A stretch of DNA of 64,000 nt from Pseudomonas sp. C2B4 (GCF_013359695.1 NZ_JABFMU010000003.1:93651-157650); one strand, 5' to 3'. Positions 17,534-27,186 are shown, counted from the stretch's first letter. Notes: generated by a model from the letters alone, not told the origin. Numbers and translations: made by a program.

Positions 17534-18361
17534 ATGCAAGCCGTACAGCGTGAGATTGCTGAACAGCTCAAGGTTCAACCGCCGTTCGCCGACGAGGCCG
17601 CCCTCGACGCTGAAGTCGCCCGGCGGATCACCTTCATTCAGGACTGCCTGGTCAATTCCGGGCTCAAGACCCTGGTCCTGGGCATCAGCGGCGGGGTCGA
17701 CTCCCTGACCGCCGGCCTGCTGGCGCAACGTGCCATGCGCGAACTGCGTCAGCGCACAGGCGATGGCAACTACAAGTTCATCGCGGTGCGCTTGCCCTAC
17801 GAAACGCAGTTCGATGAGCACGACGCCCAGGCTTCGGTGGACTTCATCGCTCCGGACGAGCGTCACACCGTGAACATCGGCCCGGCGGTCAAAGCGCTGG
17901 CCAACGAGGTCGCGGCGTTCGAAGGCAAGCACGCGGTGTCGGTGGATTTCGTGCTCGGCAACACCAAGGCGCGGATGCGCATGGTCGCCCAGTACACCAT
18001 CGCCGGCGCGGCTCATGGCCTGGTGATCGGCACCGACCACGCAGCGGAAGCGGTAATGGGTTTCTTCACCAAGTTCGGTGATGGCGCCTGCGACCTGGCC
18101 CCGCTCAGCGGCCTGGTAAAAAACCAGGTCCGGGCGATTGCCCGCAGCTTCGGCGCACCGGAATCACTGGTGGAAAAAGTCCCGACCGCCGACCTTGAGG
18201 ACCTTTCGCCCGGCAAACCGGACGAAGCGTCCCACGGCGTGACCTACGCCGAGATCGACGCATTCCTGCACGGCAACCCGGTGCGCGAGGAAGCGTTCAA
18301 GATCATCGTCGACACGTTCAACAAGACCCATCACAAGCGGGTGATGCCGTTCGCGCCTTGA
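17534..18361 (+). CDS. nadE: Ammonia-dependent NAD+ synthetase
   Basis: A 275-residue NH3-dependent NadE. It amidates deamido-NAD to NAD with ATP. The adenylation PP-loop SGGVDS is at residues 52-57, and [26 protein letters not shown] is the substrate loop. No glutaminase domain is attached, so free ammonia is the nitrogen donor. AAGGAGTG precedes the ATG. The pair pncB-nadE next to azurin is as in P. aeruginosa. Confidence 0.96.
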   Translation: MQAVQREIAEQLKVQPPFADEAALDAEVARRITFIQDCLVNSGLKTLVLGISGGVDSLTAGLLAQRAMRELRQRTGDGNYKFIAVRLPYETQFDEHDAQASVDFIAPDERHTVNIGPAVKALANEVAAFEGKHAVSVDFVLGNTKARMRMVAQYTIAGAAHGLVIGTDHAAEAVMGFFTKFGDGACDLAPLSGLVKNQVRAIARSFGAPESLVEKVPTADLEDLSPGKPDEASHGVTYAEIDAFLHGNPVREEAFKIIVDTFNKTHHKRVMPFAP

Positions 18362-18375
18362 TTGGTAAATGAATG

Positions 18376-18416
18376 AAAAAGCCCGCTGAAGCGTTGATCT
18401 TCAGCGGGCTTTTCTT
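18376..18416 (+). terminator. Rho-independent terminator after nadE
   Basis: AAAAGCCCGCTGAA / TTCAGCGGGCTTTT hairpin with a T run, 15 bases past the nadE stop. Confidence 0.92.
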
Positions 18417-18447
18417 TGGCCAAGGCATTTGCTGATTCTACTGGCCT

Positions 18448-18521
18448 CTTCGCGGGCAAGCCCGCTCCCACAGGTTTTGTGATCGACACAAATCACTGTG
18501 GGAGCGGGCTTGCCCGCGAAG
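18448..18521. repeat. REP doublet between nadE and azu
   Basis: Arms 18448-18474 and 18496-18521 are both of the CGGGCAAGCCCG subtype, so this is a matched pair of that subtype. Confidence 0.9.
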
Positions 18522-18543
18522 AACGATAACGCGGTGTATCGAC

Positions 18544-18990
18544 TTACTTCAGAGTGACGGTGCCTTTCATCATCGAGATGTGGCCCGGGAACGAGCAGAA
18601 GAAACCGTATTTTTCGGCCGGGTCGAGCTTCGACACATCAAAGGTCACCGAGTCGGTTTCCTTGGCGCCGATGATCTTGGTGTGAGCGATGACGCGGGCA
18701 TCGCCTTCTTTCAGGTAGTTCTTGTCGATGCCGGCACTCAGGCCGTCAGTGGCGATCGGCTGCATGTCGGCTTCTTTACTGATCACCAGGTTATGGCCCA
18801 TGACGTTCTTCGGCAGGCTGCCGGAGTGGGTCAGTTCGACGGTGAACGTCTTGCAGCTCTTGTCGATTTCAATGGCCTTCGTGCCGAAAGACATTTGGTC
18901 TGTGGAGTCAACGGTGACTTTGCACTCCGCAGCCATCAATTGGCTGCTGGCCAGTGTCAACAGGGATACCGCAACAAGTTTGGCAAACAT
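18544..18990 (-). CDS. azu: Azurin (periplasmic blue copper protein)
   Basis: A 148-residue precursor. The signal peptide at 1-20 ([19 protein letters not shown]) leaves a 128-residue mature protein, the classical azurin length, starting AECKV. In mature numbering all type-1 copper ligands are in place: Gly45, His46, Cys112, His117 and Met121 ([10 protein letters not shown]). The Cys3-Cys26 disulfide is present. It carries electrons in the periplasm, for example to nitrite reductase or peroxidase. The gene is monocistronic and convergent with nadE. Confidence 0.97.
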   Translation of the reverse strand: MFAKLVAVSLLTLASSQLMAAECKVTVDSTDQMSFGTKAIEIDKSCKTFTVELTHSGSLPKNVMGHNLVISKEADMQPIATDGLSAGIDKNYLKEGDARVIAHTKIIGAKETDSVTFDVSKLDPAEKYGFFCSFPGHISMMKGTVTLK

Positions 18991-19063
18991 GGTGAATCTC
19001 CAAGGCAGGGTTATTGAAAAATGCGAATGAACAGAAGACTGCCTGAAAACTTCGCAAGTTCAT

Positions 19064-19077
19064 ATGACCTGAATCAA
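19064..19077 (-). promoter_or_regulatory. Possible ANR/FNR-type box upstream of azu
   Basis: On the minus strand TTGATTCAGGTCAT compares with TTGAT-N4-ATCAA: the left half is exact and the right half has two mismatches. It lies about 75-90 bases before the azurin ATG. Azurin in P. aeruginosa is ANR-controlled, which makes it plausible. Confidence 0.35.
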
Positions 19078-19184
19078 AAATTGTATACAACTTTTGGGCT
19101 ATGGCACCGATCGAGACAATCTACCAGCCAGGCGTCTGGCCCGGGCCTATGATCGGTCCATCATCCCTGACTGGAGCGTCCGAC

Positions 19185-19274
19185 ATGTCCCTCAATAGCC
19201 TGTTATGCAGCTTGCTTGCTGCCTATGCCTGTGGCGCCAGCGGTACTTACGAAACGCCCAAGCGGGAAGTTTAG
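19185..19274 (+). CDS. Candidate 29-residue hydrophobic peptide
   Basis: An ATG with a GGAG eight bases upstream opens a 30-codon frame encoding MSLNSLLCSLLAAYACGASG followed by TYETPKREV and a TAG. Residues 5-17 are hydrophobic and there are two cysteines; the tail is charged. It lies between azu and the LOG gene, pointing at the latter, 61 bases away. It does not fit a good lipobox (AYAC rather than LAAC). No homologue is known to me; it could be a small membrane peptide or chance. Confidence 0.35.
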   Translation: MSLNSLLCSLLAAYACGASGTYETPKREV

Positions 19275-19335
19275 CCCTTGGTGCGCTGCGCGCCTGCCTT
19301 TACTCTGTGGTTCTTGTTCGAACATGGAGTAAGGC

Positions 19336-19923
19336 ATGTCTTTAGCATCCGTATGCGTATTTTGTGGTGCCAGCACCGGCACCAACCCGGCTTATCGTGA
19401 AGCCGCTGTGGCCCTTGGCCAGGCATTGGCCGAGCGCAAGCTGACCCTGGTCTATGGCGGCGGTGCCGTGGGCCTGATGGGCATCGTGGCCGACGCTGCG
19501 CTGGCGGCCGGTGGCGAGGTGATCGGCATCATCCCGCAAAGCCTCAAGGACAAGGAAATCGGCCACAGCGGCCTGACCCGCCTGGAAGTCGTCGACGGCA
19601 TGCATGCGCGCAAGGCGCGGATGGCCGAACTCAGCGATGCGTTCATCGCCTTGCCTGGCGGCCTGGGTACGCTGGAAGAACTGTTCGAAGTCTGGACCTG
19701 GGGTCAATTGGGCTACCACGGCAAACCGCTGGGCTTGCTGGAAGTCAACGGCTTCTACAGCAAGCTGACCGGTTTTCTCGATCACATCGTCGGCGAAGGC
19801 TTCGTTCGCGGGGCGCACCGTGACATGCTGCAGGTGAGCGAATCGCCACAAACGCTGCTCGACGCCCTCGATAGCTGGCAACCGACCGTGGCGCCGAAGT
19901 GGGTCGAGCAAAAACCCGACTAA
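19336..19923 (+). CDS. LOG-family protein (nucleotide 5'-monophosphate phosphoribohydrolase)
   Basis: A 195-residue LOG (LONELY GUY) Rossmann-fold protein. Nucleotide-binding [10 protein letters not shown] is at 40-49, GMHARKARM at 88-96, and the catalytic PGGLGTLEE motif at 107-115. Members release free base from nucleoside monophosphates, in plants making active cytokinins. In PAO1 the same gene (PA4923) is next to azu. The bacterial substrate is probably AMP or a modified AMP. Confidence 0.9.
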   Translation: MSLASVCVFCGASTGTNPAYREAAVALGQALAERKLTLVYGGGAVGLMGIVADAALAAGGEVIGIIPQSLKDKEIGHSGLTRLEVVDGMHARKARMAELSDAFIALPGGLGTLEELFEVWTWGQLGYHGKPLGLLEVNGFYSKLTGFLDHIVGEGFVRGAHRDMLQVSESPQTLLDALDSWQPTVAPKWVEQKPD

Positions 19924-19991
19924 CGACTCGGCACCGATACAGGGCAGAATACGCGCCGCTCAACCTCACCTTCGACCCCAGAGGATCGCCC

Positions 19992-20171
19992 ATGGCTAAA
20001 CCCAATTATTCCTTCGCCAAACGTCAGCGTGACTTGGCCAAGGAGCAGAAGAAAGAGGAAAAGCTTCAGCGCAAGAAAGCAATGGCTGAAGACGCGGCAC
20101 TGAACCCTGACGGTGAAGTCGCGGCAGAAGATGATGTTGATGCACCGAAAGACCAGGCGCCCGACGCCTGA
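19992..20171 (+). CDS. Small conserved charged protein, unknown function
   Basis: A 59-residue protein. The basic, Lys/Gln-rich N-terminal half (MAKPNYSFAKRQRDLAKEQK) is probably one long helix, and the acidic tail is rich in Asp and Glu. AGAGGATCG precedes the ATG at 19992. It follows the LOG gene by 68 bases. Proteins of this MAKPNYSFAKRQ type are found in many proteobacteria but I know no assigned function. Confidence 0.7.
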   Translation: MAKPNYSFAKRQRDLAKEQKKEEKLQRKKAMAEDAALNPDGEVAAEDDVDAPKDQAPDA

Positions 20172-20279
20172 GACCCTCCGGGCCGGATCCACCGATCAGG
20201 CCCACCGGATCTGTGTCCAGGGTTGGCAGCGTTGCTGCCGGCCCTCACGGATCAATCCCAGAATTCACCACATCCCCCC

Positions 20280-20382
20280 CTGTAGGAGCGAGCCTGCTCG
20301 CGATGGTCGTCAACGATTACGCTGGCTGCCTGGCACCCCGTGGCGCTCTCAGGTTCTTCGCGAGCAGGCTCGCTCCTACAGG
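20280..20382. repeat. REP doublet, TAGGAG variant
   Basis: Arms 20280-20303 (CTGTAGGAGCGAGCCTGCTC...) and 20355-20382 are reverse complements. Both carry TGTAGGAG in place of TGTGGGAG, a matched compensatory change in the two arms. Confidence 0.88.
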
Positions 20383-20391
20383 GGATCGTTG

Positions 20392-21282
20392 TTAATCCAA
20401 TGGCATCACGGTGACGCGGACTTCCGGGTCGTGATTACCGCCCCCCAGAATCACCCCCCGCAACGGCGACACATCGGAAAAATCCCGGCCCCACGCCAGG
20501 GTGATGTGTTCCAGTGCCGGTTGCACGTTGTTGGTCGGATCGAAATCAACCCAGCCCGACACCGGGCAATACACCGACACCCAGGCATGGGACGCATCGG
20601 CGCCGATCAGTCGGGGCTGACCGGGTGGCGGCTGAGTCAGCAAGTAACCGCTGACATACCGCGCGGCCAGGCCTCGGGAGCGTACGCAAGCAAGCATCAG
20701 GTGGGCGAAGTCCTGACAGACGCCGCGTCGACGCTCCAATACTTCCACGAGCGGCGTCGCCACTTGGGTCGCTTCGGCATCGAAGGTGAACTCACTGAAG
20801 ATTTTCTCCATCAATGCCTGCACCCCCAGCAGCAGCGATCGGTTCGCCGGAAAGCAGCTTTCGGAAAACTCGACGAAGTTGCGTTTCAAATGCAGATAGG
20901 GGGACTGAAACCGGTAACGGCAAGCTTCAAGCAATTCAGGCGAAAGTGGGTGGCTGCTGTAGGTCAATGCGTTGCGGGTTTCTTCCCAGGCAGGCGATAG
21001 ATTGAAATCCGGTGCAGGCCGGGGCAGCACTTCGATCGTGAGGCTGGCGTTGACCAGCAGTTCATCATGAGGGCGCTCGAACGCCAGCCGGGTCAGCGGA
21101 TTGCCGAAAACATCCAGCTCATCACGGCGGGTCGTGGGGTCAGGGCTGATCTGCAATTGCCGCTCGGTACAGCGTTGCCAGTCGCAAGCGCGTGGCCACA
21201 GATGCGCCAGTTGCTGGGCCAGGGACACCGGGCTGTCGTAGTGATAATGGGTGTCGTGGAAAATCTGGTATCGGGCACTCAT
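20392..21282 (-). CDS. Transglutaminase-like cysteine peptidase, third gene of the amidoligase cluster
   Basis: A 296-residue protein. An N-terminal beta-rich bacterial transglutaminase-associated region (IFHDTHYHYDSPVSLAQQLAHLWP) is followed by a transglutaminase core with catalytic triad Cys189 (RRGVCQDFAH), His232 (DASHAWVSV) and Asp248 (WVDFDPTNN). No signal peptide, so cytoplasmic. Its start overlaps the preceding alpha-E gene stop by one base (TGATG). In the scheme of Iyer, Aravind and colleagues such proteins are paired with an ATP-grasp and alpha-E protein and thought to cut or form amide bonds in peptides; the substrate is unknown. Confidence 0.85.
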   Translation of the reverse strand: MSARYQIFHDTHYHYDSPVSLAQQLAHLWPRACDWQRCTERQLQISPDPTTRRDELDVFGNPLTRLAFERPHDELLVNASLTIEVLPRPAPDFNLSPAWEETRNALTYSSHPLSPELLEACRYRFQSPYLHLKRNFVEFSESCFPANRSLLLGVQALMEKIFSEFTFDAEATQVATPLVEVLERRRGVCQDFAHLMLACVRSRGLAARYVSGYLLTQPPPGQPRLIGADASHAWVSVYCPVSGWVDFDPTNNVQPALEHITLAWGRDFSDVSPLRGVILGGGNHDPEVRVTVMPLD

Positions 21283-23768
21283 CAGACGGACACCGTGCGC
21301 TGGCTGACATCATCGACATGGGCAAAATGGCGCAAGGCCAGGCGATCGGACACTTGCCCGCTGGCATCGGCAATCTCTTGCAGCAAATCAGCCAAACCTT
21401 CGAGCGCCGCGTGCACGCTGGTTTCGCCGAACAGCGGATTTTCCAGACAGCCCAGATCGAAACGCGCCAGTCGCTCCACCAATTGCGGCAGCGCGGCTTC
21501 TCGCGGAGCATCAAAATCATCGTTCAGGCGTTTGAGGGTACGGGTCACCAGTTTCAACTGGAACAGCACAGCGTGCGGGTTCTGTTCGTCGAGCAGCAAC
21601 AGGTCGAGCACCGGGATCAACTGCGCCACCGCGAGATACCGTGAGCGGTAGGTAATGCTGCTGTTGCCCAGCTCCAGCAACCACTCAAGACCGGCCTGAT
21701 CGAACGCCCCGGCTCCACGCAGGAAGGCTGCCAGGCTGCCACTGAGGAATTGCAGGCGCTCGATCCGCCGACCGATCATCAGGAAACGCCAACCTTCGTC
21801 CCGGGTCATGTCGTCGAGGGCAAAACCGGACAACGCCGCCAGGGACATCACCAGACGGTTGAGGAAATCCAGCAATTCGCCGAAGTCCGGTTCATCGGTT
21901 TCCAGTTCCATGGCTTCGCGTTGTAGCTCCACCAGCGCCTGCCAGTTTTCCCGCGAGAGTTTGCCGCGCACCTGCGAAGCCGCCCATTGCAACCGCTGAA
22001 GGTTGGAGCGCAGGCTGAATGGCCAGTCATCACCGAGTATCGCCGCAAGCAGGCGCTCCGGCAGCTCGCCTTCATCGGGTAACAGCATCAATCGTTCACC
22101 GAGTTCGACCGCCGCCTGCAGCGCCTGAGGGTCATCGCCGTCGACATAGCGCGCCAGCATGATCCGCAGCAACCGCGCGCTGTCGTCGCAACGCTCGCAG
22201 TAGCGACCGAACCAGAACAGGTTTTCCACCACCCGCGACGGCAGGTAGGGATCGCGCCGCACCAGATCGTGCACGCCAATGTTGCGCTGGGCTTTCCATT
22301 GTTCGCCGCTAGGGGGGCGATCACTCAACACCCAGGTGTCCTTGCTCGCCCCGCCACGCTGCATCGACACCACTTCGGCATCCGCCTCGGCGGCGACTCG
22401 GGTCAAGCCGCCGGGCAATACGCGGTAGCCATCGCGGCTGGCCACCGCATATACGCGCATACCGATGGCCCGGGGTTGTAGCTGACCACCCTCTGCCTGC
22501 CAGATCGGTGCCTGGGACAACTGCGCCAATTCTTGCGCAACATACGCGTAAGGCCGCGCCTGCATGCGCTCGGTCAACTCACGGCGCTGTTTTTCACTCA
22601 AGTCGCGACCAAAAACCGGTGCAAAACTCTGGGACGGGAACGCCGGTTTGATCAGCAATTCCGGCAGTTTCTCCAAGGCCTGGGCCAATACCGGCGCTTC
22701 GCCGCACCACCAGGTAGCAATCGACGGCACTATCAGTTCTTCACCAAACAGGAACTGACTGATTTTCGGCAGGAAGCCCAGCAGTCCCGGTGATTCGAGC
22801 ACGCCACTGCCAAGGGCGTTTGCCACCAGTACCCGACCTTGCCGAACGGCTTCCAGCAGGCCCGGCACGCCAAGCGCCGAATCGGTCCGCAATTCCAGCG
22901 GGTCGCAGAAGTCGTCGTCGAGCCGGCGCATGATCGCGTGAACCCGGCGCAGACCACTCAGGGTTTTCAGGTACACCGTGGCATCGCGCACCGTCAGGTC
23001 ACCACCTTCCACCAGCGGATAACCGAGTTGGCGAGCAAGGTACAGGTGCTCGAAATAGCTTTCGTTGAAGCGCCCCGGCGTCAGCAGCACCACCAGTGGC
23101 ACCTCTTCATCGCTGGGTGCCTGACGGGCCAGGGTTTCCTGGAGCGTGCGGAAGAAACCGGCCAGGTGCTGCACTTTCAGATCACGGTACAGCTCGGGAA
23201 AAGCCCGCGAAACGATGGTGCGGTTTTCCAGTGCATAACCGGCACCCGAAGGTGCCTGGGTACGATCCGCCGTGACCCACCAACGGCCATCGGGGGTGCG
23301 TGCCAGATCCACGGCATACAGATGCAGGAAGGCCTCGTCAGGCAGGCTGATGCCCTGACAGGGCCATAGGAAGTTGTTGTGGCCGAACACCAGTTCGGCG
23401 GGCAACAGACCTTCGGCAATCAGACGTTGTGGCCCGTACAGGTCGGCCAGCACGGCATTGAGCAATCGGGCGCGCTGGGCGATGCCGGCCGATAATTGCT
23501 CCCACTCGTCAGCGGCAATCACATGGGGCAGCAGGTCCAGCTCCCACGGCCGATCGGCACCCTTGGGGTCGGCATAGACGTTATAGGTGACGCCATTTTC
23601 CTGAATTTGCCGGGTCAGCAGCGCCTGACGCTGCACCAGTTGCGCCGGGGTGCTGCGCTGCAATTGGTCGAACAGTCGGCGCCAGTGCGGACGTACCGCG
23701 CCGCTGTCGTCGAGCAGTTCGTGATAAGTGCCCGCCGTCAGCGGGTAGCGGTCTAGCAGGTCAGGCAT
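21282..23768 (-). CDS. Circularly permuted ATP-grasp / alpha-E fusion protein
   Basis: An 828-residue two-domain protein. The N-terminal 1-480 is a circularly permuted type-2 ATP-grasp domain (DUF404/DUF407; blocks FGHNNFLWPCQG, FNESYFEHLYLARQLGYPLVEGGDL, VGVANALGSGVLES-like). The C-terminal part from about 500 is the all-helical alpha-E domain (DUF403; RVVENLFWFGRYCERCDDSARLLR). ATP-grasp enzymes join a carboxylate to an amine via acyl-phosphate, so it is a predicted peptide or amide ligase. The ATG at 23768 (MPDLLDRYPL) is preferred over one seven codons earlier because homologues begin near DLLDRY. Confidence 0.85.
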   Translation of the reverse strand: MPDLLDRYPLTAGTYHELLDDSGAVRPHWRRLFDQLQRSTPAQLVQRQALLTRQIQENGVTYNVYADPKGADRPWELDLLPHVIAADEWEQLSAGIAQRARLLNAVLADLYGPQRLIAEGLLPAELVFGHNNFLWPCQGISLPDEAFLHLYAVDLARTPDGRWWVTADRTQAPSGAGYALENRTIVSRAFPELYRDLKVQHLAGFFRTLQETLARQAPSDEEVPLVVLLTPGRFNESYFEHLYLARQLGYPLVEGGDLTVRDATVYLKTLSGLRRVHAIMRRLDDDFCDPLELRTDSALGVPGLLEAVRQGRVLVANALGSGVLESPGLLGFLPKISQFLFGEELIVPSIATWWCGEAPVLAQALEKLPELLIKPAFPSQSFAPVFGRDLSEKQRRELTERMQARPYAYVAQELAQLSQAPIWQAEGGQLQPRAIGMRVYAVASRDGYRVLPGGLTRVAAEADAEVVSMQRGGASKDTWVLSDRPPSGEQWKAQRNIGVHDLVRRDPYLPSRVVENLFWFGRYCERCDDSARLLRIMLARYVDGDDPQALQAAVELGERLMLLPDEGELPERLLAAILGDDWPFSLRSNLQRLQWAASQVRGKLSRENWQALVELQREAMELETDEPDFGELLDFLNRLVMSLAALSGFALDDMTRDEGWRFLMIGRRIERLQFLSGSLAAFLRGAGAFDQAGLEWLLELGNSSITYRSRYLAVAQLIPVLDLLLLDEQNPHAVLFQLKLVTRTLKRLNDDFDAPREAALPQLVERLARFDLGCLENPLFGETSVHAALEGLADLLQEIADASGQVSDRLALRHFAHVDDVSQRTVSV

Positions 23769-23856
23769 GGAAAGCTCGGCAGACAGCAAGGAACGGTCAG
23801 ACTAACGCAGGCTCATGACACCCGGATATACGAAAAATCCGAGCGTCGCGTACGGT

Positions 23857-26800
23857 TTAGAAACGTCGTAAATCGAGCGTCATCGGTAGCTCGTCGTTAA
23901 TTTCCAGCAGCGGTATGGGAAGTTTCCCCGGCGTGTGTCCGACACGGAAAAAACGCGCCATGCGTCGGCTCTCGGCTTCATTGGCATTCACCGGCAAGGT
24001 CTCGTAGTTGCGTCCGCCAGGATGGGCCACGTGATATTGGCAACCGCCCAGCGAACGCCCCATCCAGGTGTCGAGCAGGTCGAACACCAGCGGCGCGTGA
24101 ACCGGGATGGTCGGCTGCAGACAATTCGCCGGTTGCCAGGCGCGGAATCGCACGCCAGCGACGAATTCACCTACACGCCCAGTGGGCTGCAAGGGCACCG
24201 GAATGCCGTTGCAAGTCAGCAGATAGCGCTGAGGCGGCAGGCCGCTGAGCTTGACCTGCAAGCGTTCCAGGGACGAATCCACATACCGCACCGTGCCACC
24301 GACCGCGCCCTCCTCGCCCAGCACATGCCACGGCTCGAGCGCTTGACGCAGTTCCAGTGCGATGCCATTGACGGCGTAATCGCCCACCTTGGGAAAGCGA
24401 AACTCCAGATGCGCCGCAAACCACTCGGCCCGCACCGGATAACCGGCGGCATTGAGGTCGACGATCACGTCGGCGAAGTCCTGTTCGATAAAATGCGGCA
24501 ACAAGAACCGGTCATGCAGTTCGGTGCCCCAACGCGCCAGTTTCGGTGGTGCGTAAGGCTCACGCCAGAATCGTGCGACCAGCGCTCGCAGTAACAATTG
24601 CTGAGCAAGGCTCATGCGCGCATGGGGTGGCATTTCAAAGGCGCGCAGCTCCAACAAGCCGAGGCGTCCCGTCGCGCCATCCGGCGAATACAGCTTGTCG
24701 ATGCAGAACTCGGCACGATGGGTGTTGCCAGTGACGTCGATCAGCAGATTGCGCAGCAATCGGTCGACCCGCCACGGCGGGCACTCCTCACCGGGTTCCG
24801 GCATCTGCGCAAAGGCGATTTCCAGCTCGTACAAGCTGTCGTTGCGCGCCTCATCAACACGTGGCGCTTGCGAAGTCGGGCCGATGAACAGACCGGAAAA
24901 CAGGTAGGACAACGACGGGTGGTTGTGCCAGTAGCTGATCAGGCTGCGCAGCAAATCCGGCCGACGCAGAAACGGTGAGTCAGCCGGTGTCGCGCCGCCC
25001 AGTACGAAATGGTTACCGCCACCGGTGCCAGTGTGGCGGCCATCGATCATGAATTTTTCCGTGGACAGACGGGTCTGGCGGGCTTCTTCGTAGAGAAATT
25101 CAGTGCGCTCGACCAGTTCATCCCAGGTCGCGGATGGCTGCACGTTGACCTCGATCACCCCCGGATCAGGGGTGATGCGAAAATTGCTCAGACGCGGATC
25201 GCTCGGCGGCTCATAGCCTTCCAGCAACACCGGGCAATGCAGTTCCTCAGCAGTGGCTTCGATGGCAGCGACCAGCTCCAGATAATCCTCAACCCGTTCC
25301 AGCGGCGGCATGAACAGATACAACCGACCTTCCCGCGCCTCGGCACAGAACGCAGTGCGGGTCAGCCAGTCGGCGGACTCGTCGATTTTCGGCGTGCGTT
25401 CCTGCGCCTCGACAGGCTCGCCATGCTCGTTCAATTGCGCAGTGTCGGGCAACGACGGGAATTCCTGATTCGGATCCTGCGAATGAATGAACGGATATTC
25501 CGCCGCCTTCACCCAGGGTTGTGAACCGAGAGGCAGCCGATAGCCCAGCGGCGAATCCCCCGGTACCAGGCGGCAGTGTTCGTCGCGCAGATACCAGCGT
25601 CCGCTTTGCCACTGATCGCCCTTGGCAGTACGCGCCAGCGGCAGCACCTGACCGATGACCTTGTCCAACCCCTGGTTGAAGACTTTGCGCAGTCGCGCAC
25701 GCTCCATCGGCTCTTCCAGACGCGAGTCTTCGGCGCTGACATTCAGCGGCAACGTACCTTCGCGCCAGAGGTAATAGAAATTGTCTTCGTAGGCTGGAAA
25801 GACAAAACGTGTCGGAATCTTCAGGCGTTCGGCGACACTGGCCAGGAAACGTCCGGCTAACTCGCCATTGGCGCCATAATCTTCCTGTTCGTCGGCGATC
25901 AGCGCACCGTTGCGCCAGATCGGCACACCGTCGCGACGCCAGTAGCAATTGAGCGACCAACGCGGTAATTGCTCGCCGGGGTACCACTTGCCCTGGCCGA
26001 AGTGCACCAACCCCTGAGGGGCATAGCGTTGACGCATGCGCTGGAACAGTTCGGCGGATAGCCGGCGCTTGTTCGGCCCCAGTGCCGCCGTGTTCCACTC
26101 GGCACCATCCGGGTCATCAATGGACACGAAGGTCGGCTCACCGCCCATGGTGAGGCGCACGTCGCCTTCCAGCAGGTCGGCATCGATCTGCCGCCCCAAC
26201 CCCTGAATCGCCAGCCATTGCGCCTCGGTGTAGGGCTTGGTTACCCGCGGTGCTTCCCAAATCCGCTCCACCGACATTTCGTGGCTGAACTCGCACTCGC
26301 AAGGCTCCACCAGACCACTGATGGGTGCCGCAGAGGACGGATCGGGACTACAGGCCAACGGAATATGCCCTTCACCGGCAAACAGCCCCGATGTCGCATC
26401 CAGGCCGATCCAGCCCGCGCCAGGCAAGTACACCTCGCACCAGGCATGCAGGTCGGTGAAATCCACTTCAGTGCCCGAAGGGCCGTCGAGACTCTTCACA
26501 TCGGCGGTCAACTGGATCAGATAGCCCGAGACGAAACGCGCGGCCAGCCCGAGGTTGCGCAGCAGTTGCACCAGCAACCACGCCGAATCGCGGCACGAAC
26601 CGGAGGCCTGTTCGAGGGTGTACTCGGGTGTTTGCACACCCGGTTCCATGCGAATCAGATAGTCGATGTCTTCGCTAAGGCGTTGGTTGAGTGCAACGAG
26701 AAAATCCACCGCAGGCAGGGGCGTGCGATCGATACCGTCCAGATAGGCCTGGAACTTGGGCGTCAGGGGCAAGGTTTCGAGGTACGGCGCCAGTTCCTTG

Positions 26801-27132
26801 CGTTCGTCCGCGGCATAGGTGAACGGGATTTTTTCTGCGTAGGGTTCGAGGAAGAAGTCGAAGGGATTGAAGATCGCCATTTCCGCCAGCAAATCGACTT
26901 CGATCCGCAGCTCATCGGTATTCTCCGGGAACACCAACCGCGCCAGGTAATTACCCTGCGGGTCTTGTTGCCAGTTGATGAAGTGCTGCTCGGGCGAGAC
27001 TTTCAGCGCATAGGAGAGTATCCGCGTGCGACTGTGGGCGGCCGGGCGCAGGCGAACGATCTGCGGACCGAGCTCGACGGCGCGGTCGTAGCGGTAATGG
27101 GTGACGTGGTGCAATGCGACATGAATCGACAC
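23857..27132 (-). CDS. Transglutaminase / DUF2126 putative amidoligase fusion protein
   Basis: A 1091-residue protein. Residues 1-290 form a bacterial transglutaminase N-domain plus core, with Cys180 (GSCRDSAW), His229 (DLHAWCEVY) and Asp245 (IGLDATSG). The remaining roughly 800 residues are DUF2126, predicted to be a glutamine-synthetase-like COOH-NH2 ligase (GGEPTFVSIDDPDGAEWN, MIDGRHTGTGGGNHFVLGG). The GTG at 27132 follows AGGAGGCACGCC, an excellent ribosome site; the frame runs further up through a REP element, which argues against an earlier start. It is first in the cluster, 88 bases before the ATP-grasp gene. Confidence 0.85.
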   Translation of the reverse strand: MSIHVALHHVTHYRYDRAVELGPQIVRLRPAAHSRTRILSYALKVSPEQHFINWQQDPQGNYLARLVFPENTDELRIEVDLLAEMAIFNPFDFFLEPYAEKIPFTYAADERKELAPYLETLPLTPKFQAYLDGIDRTPLPAVDFLVALNQRLSEDIDYLIRMEPGVQTPEYTLEQASGSCRDSAWLLVQLLRNLGLAARFVSGYLIQLTADVKSLDGPSGTEVDFTDLHAWCEVYLPGAGWIGLDATSGLFAGEGHIPLACSPDPSSAAPISGLVEPCECEFSHEMSVERIWEAPRVTKPYTEAQWLAIQGLGRQIDADLLEGDVRLTMGGEPTFVSIDDPDGAEWNTAALGPNKRRLSAELFQRMRQRYAPQGLVHFGQGKWYPGEQLPRWSLNCYWRRDGVPIWRNGALIADEQEDYGANGELAGRFLASVAERLKIPTRFVFPAYEDNFYYLWREGTLPLNVSAEDSRLEEPMERARLRKVFNQGLDKVIGQVLPLARTAKGDQWQSGRWYLRDEHCRLVPGDSPLGYRLPLGSQPWVKAAEYPFIHSQDPNQEFPSLPDTAQLNEHGEPVEAQERTPKIDESADWLTRTAFCAEAREGRLYLFMPPLERVEDYLELVAAIEATAEELHCPVLLEGYEPPSDPRLSNFRITPDPGVIEVNVQPSATWDELVERTEFLYEEARQTRLSTEKFMIDGRHTGTGGGNHFVLGGATPADSPFLRRPDLLRSLISYWHNHPSLSYLFSGLFIGPTSQAPRVDEARNDSLYELEIAFAQMPEPGEECPPWRVDRLLRNLLIDVTGNTHRAEFCIDKLYSPDGATGRLGLLELRAFEMPPHARMSLAQQLLLRALVARFWREPYAPPKLARWGTELHDRFLLPHFIEQDFADVIVDLNAAGYPVRAEWFAAHLEFRFPKVGDYAVNGIALELRQALEPWHVLGEEGAVGGTVRYVDSSLERLQVKLSGLPPQRYLLTCNGIPVPLQPTGRVGEFVAGVRFRAWQPANCLQPTIPVHAPLVFDLLDTWMGRSLGGCQYHVAHPGGRNYETLPVNANEAESRRMARFFRVGHTPGKLPIPLLEINDELPMTLDLRRF

Positions 27133-27170
27133 GGCGTGCCTCCTGCGAGCCTTGAGCGTATTCGAAAGCG

Positions 27171-27186
27171 CGCAAGACTTATGCCA
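27171..27186 (-). promoter_or_regulatory. Possible sigma-54 promoter of the amidoligase cluster
   Basis: On the minus strand TGGCATAAGTCTTGCG. It keeps the essential GG-N10-GC and TTGC of TGGCACG-N4-TTGCW, with three mismatches at less critical positions. The predicted start point, about 27160, leaves a 27-base leader holding the AGGAGG ribosome site of the GTG at 27132. Confidence 0.45.
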
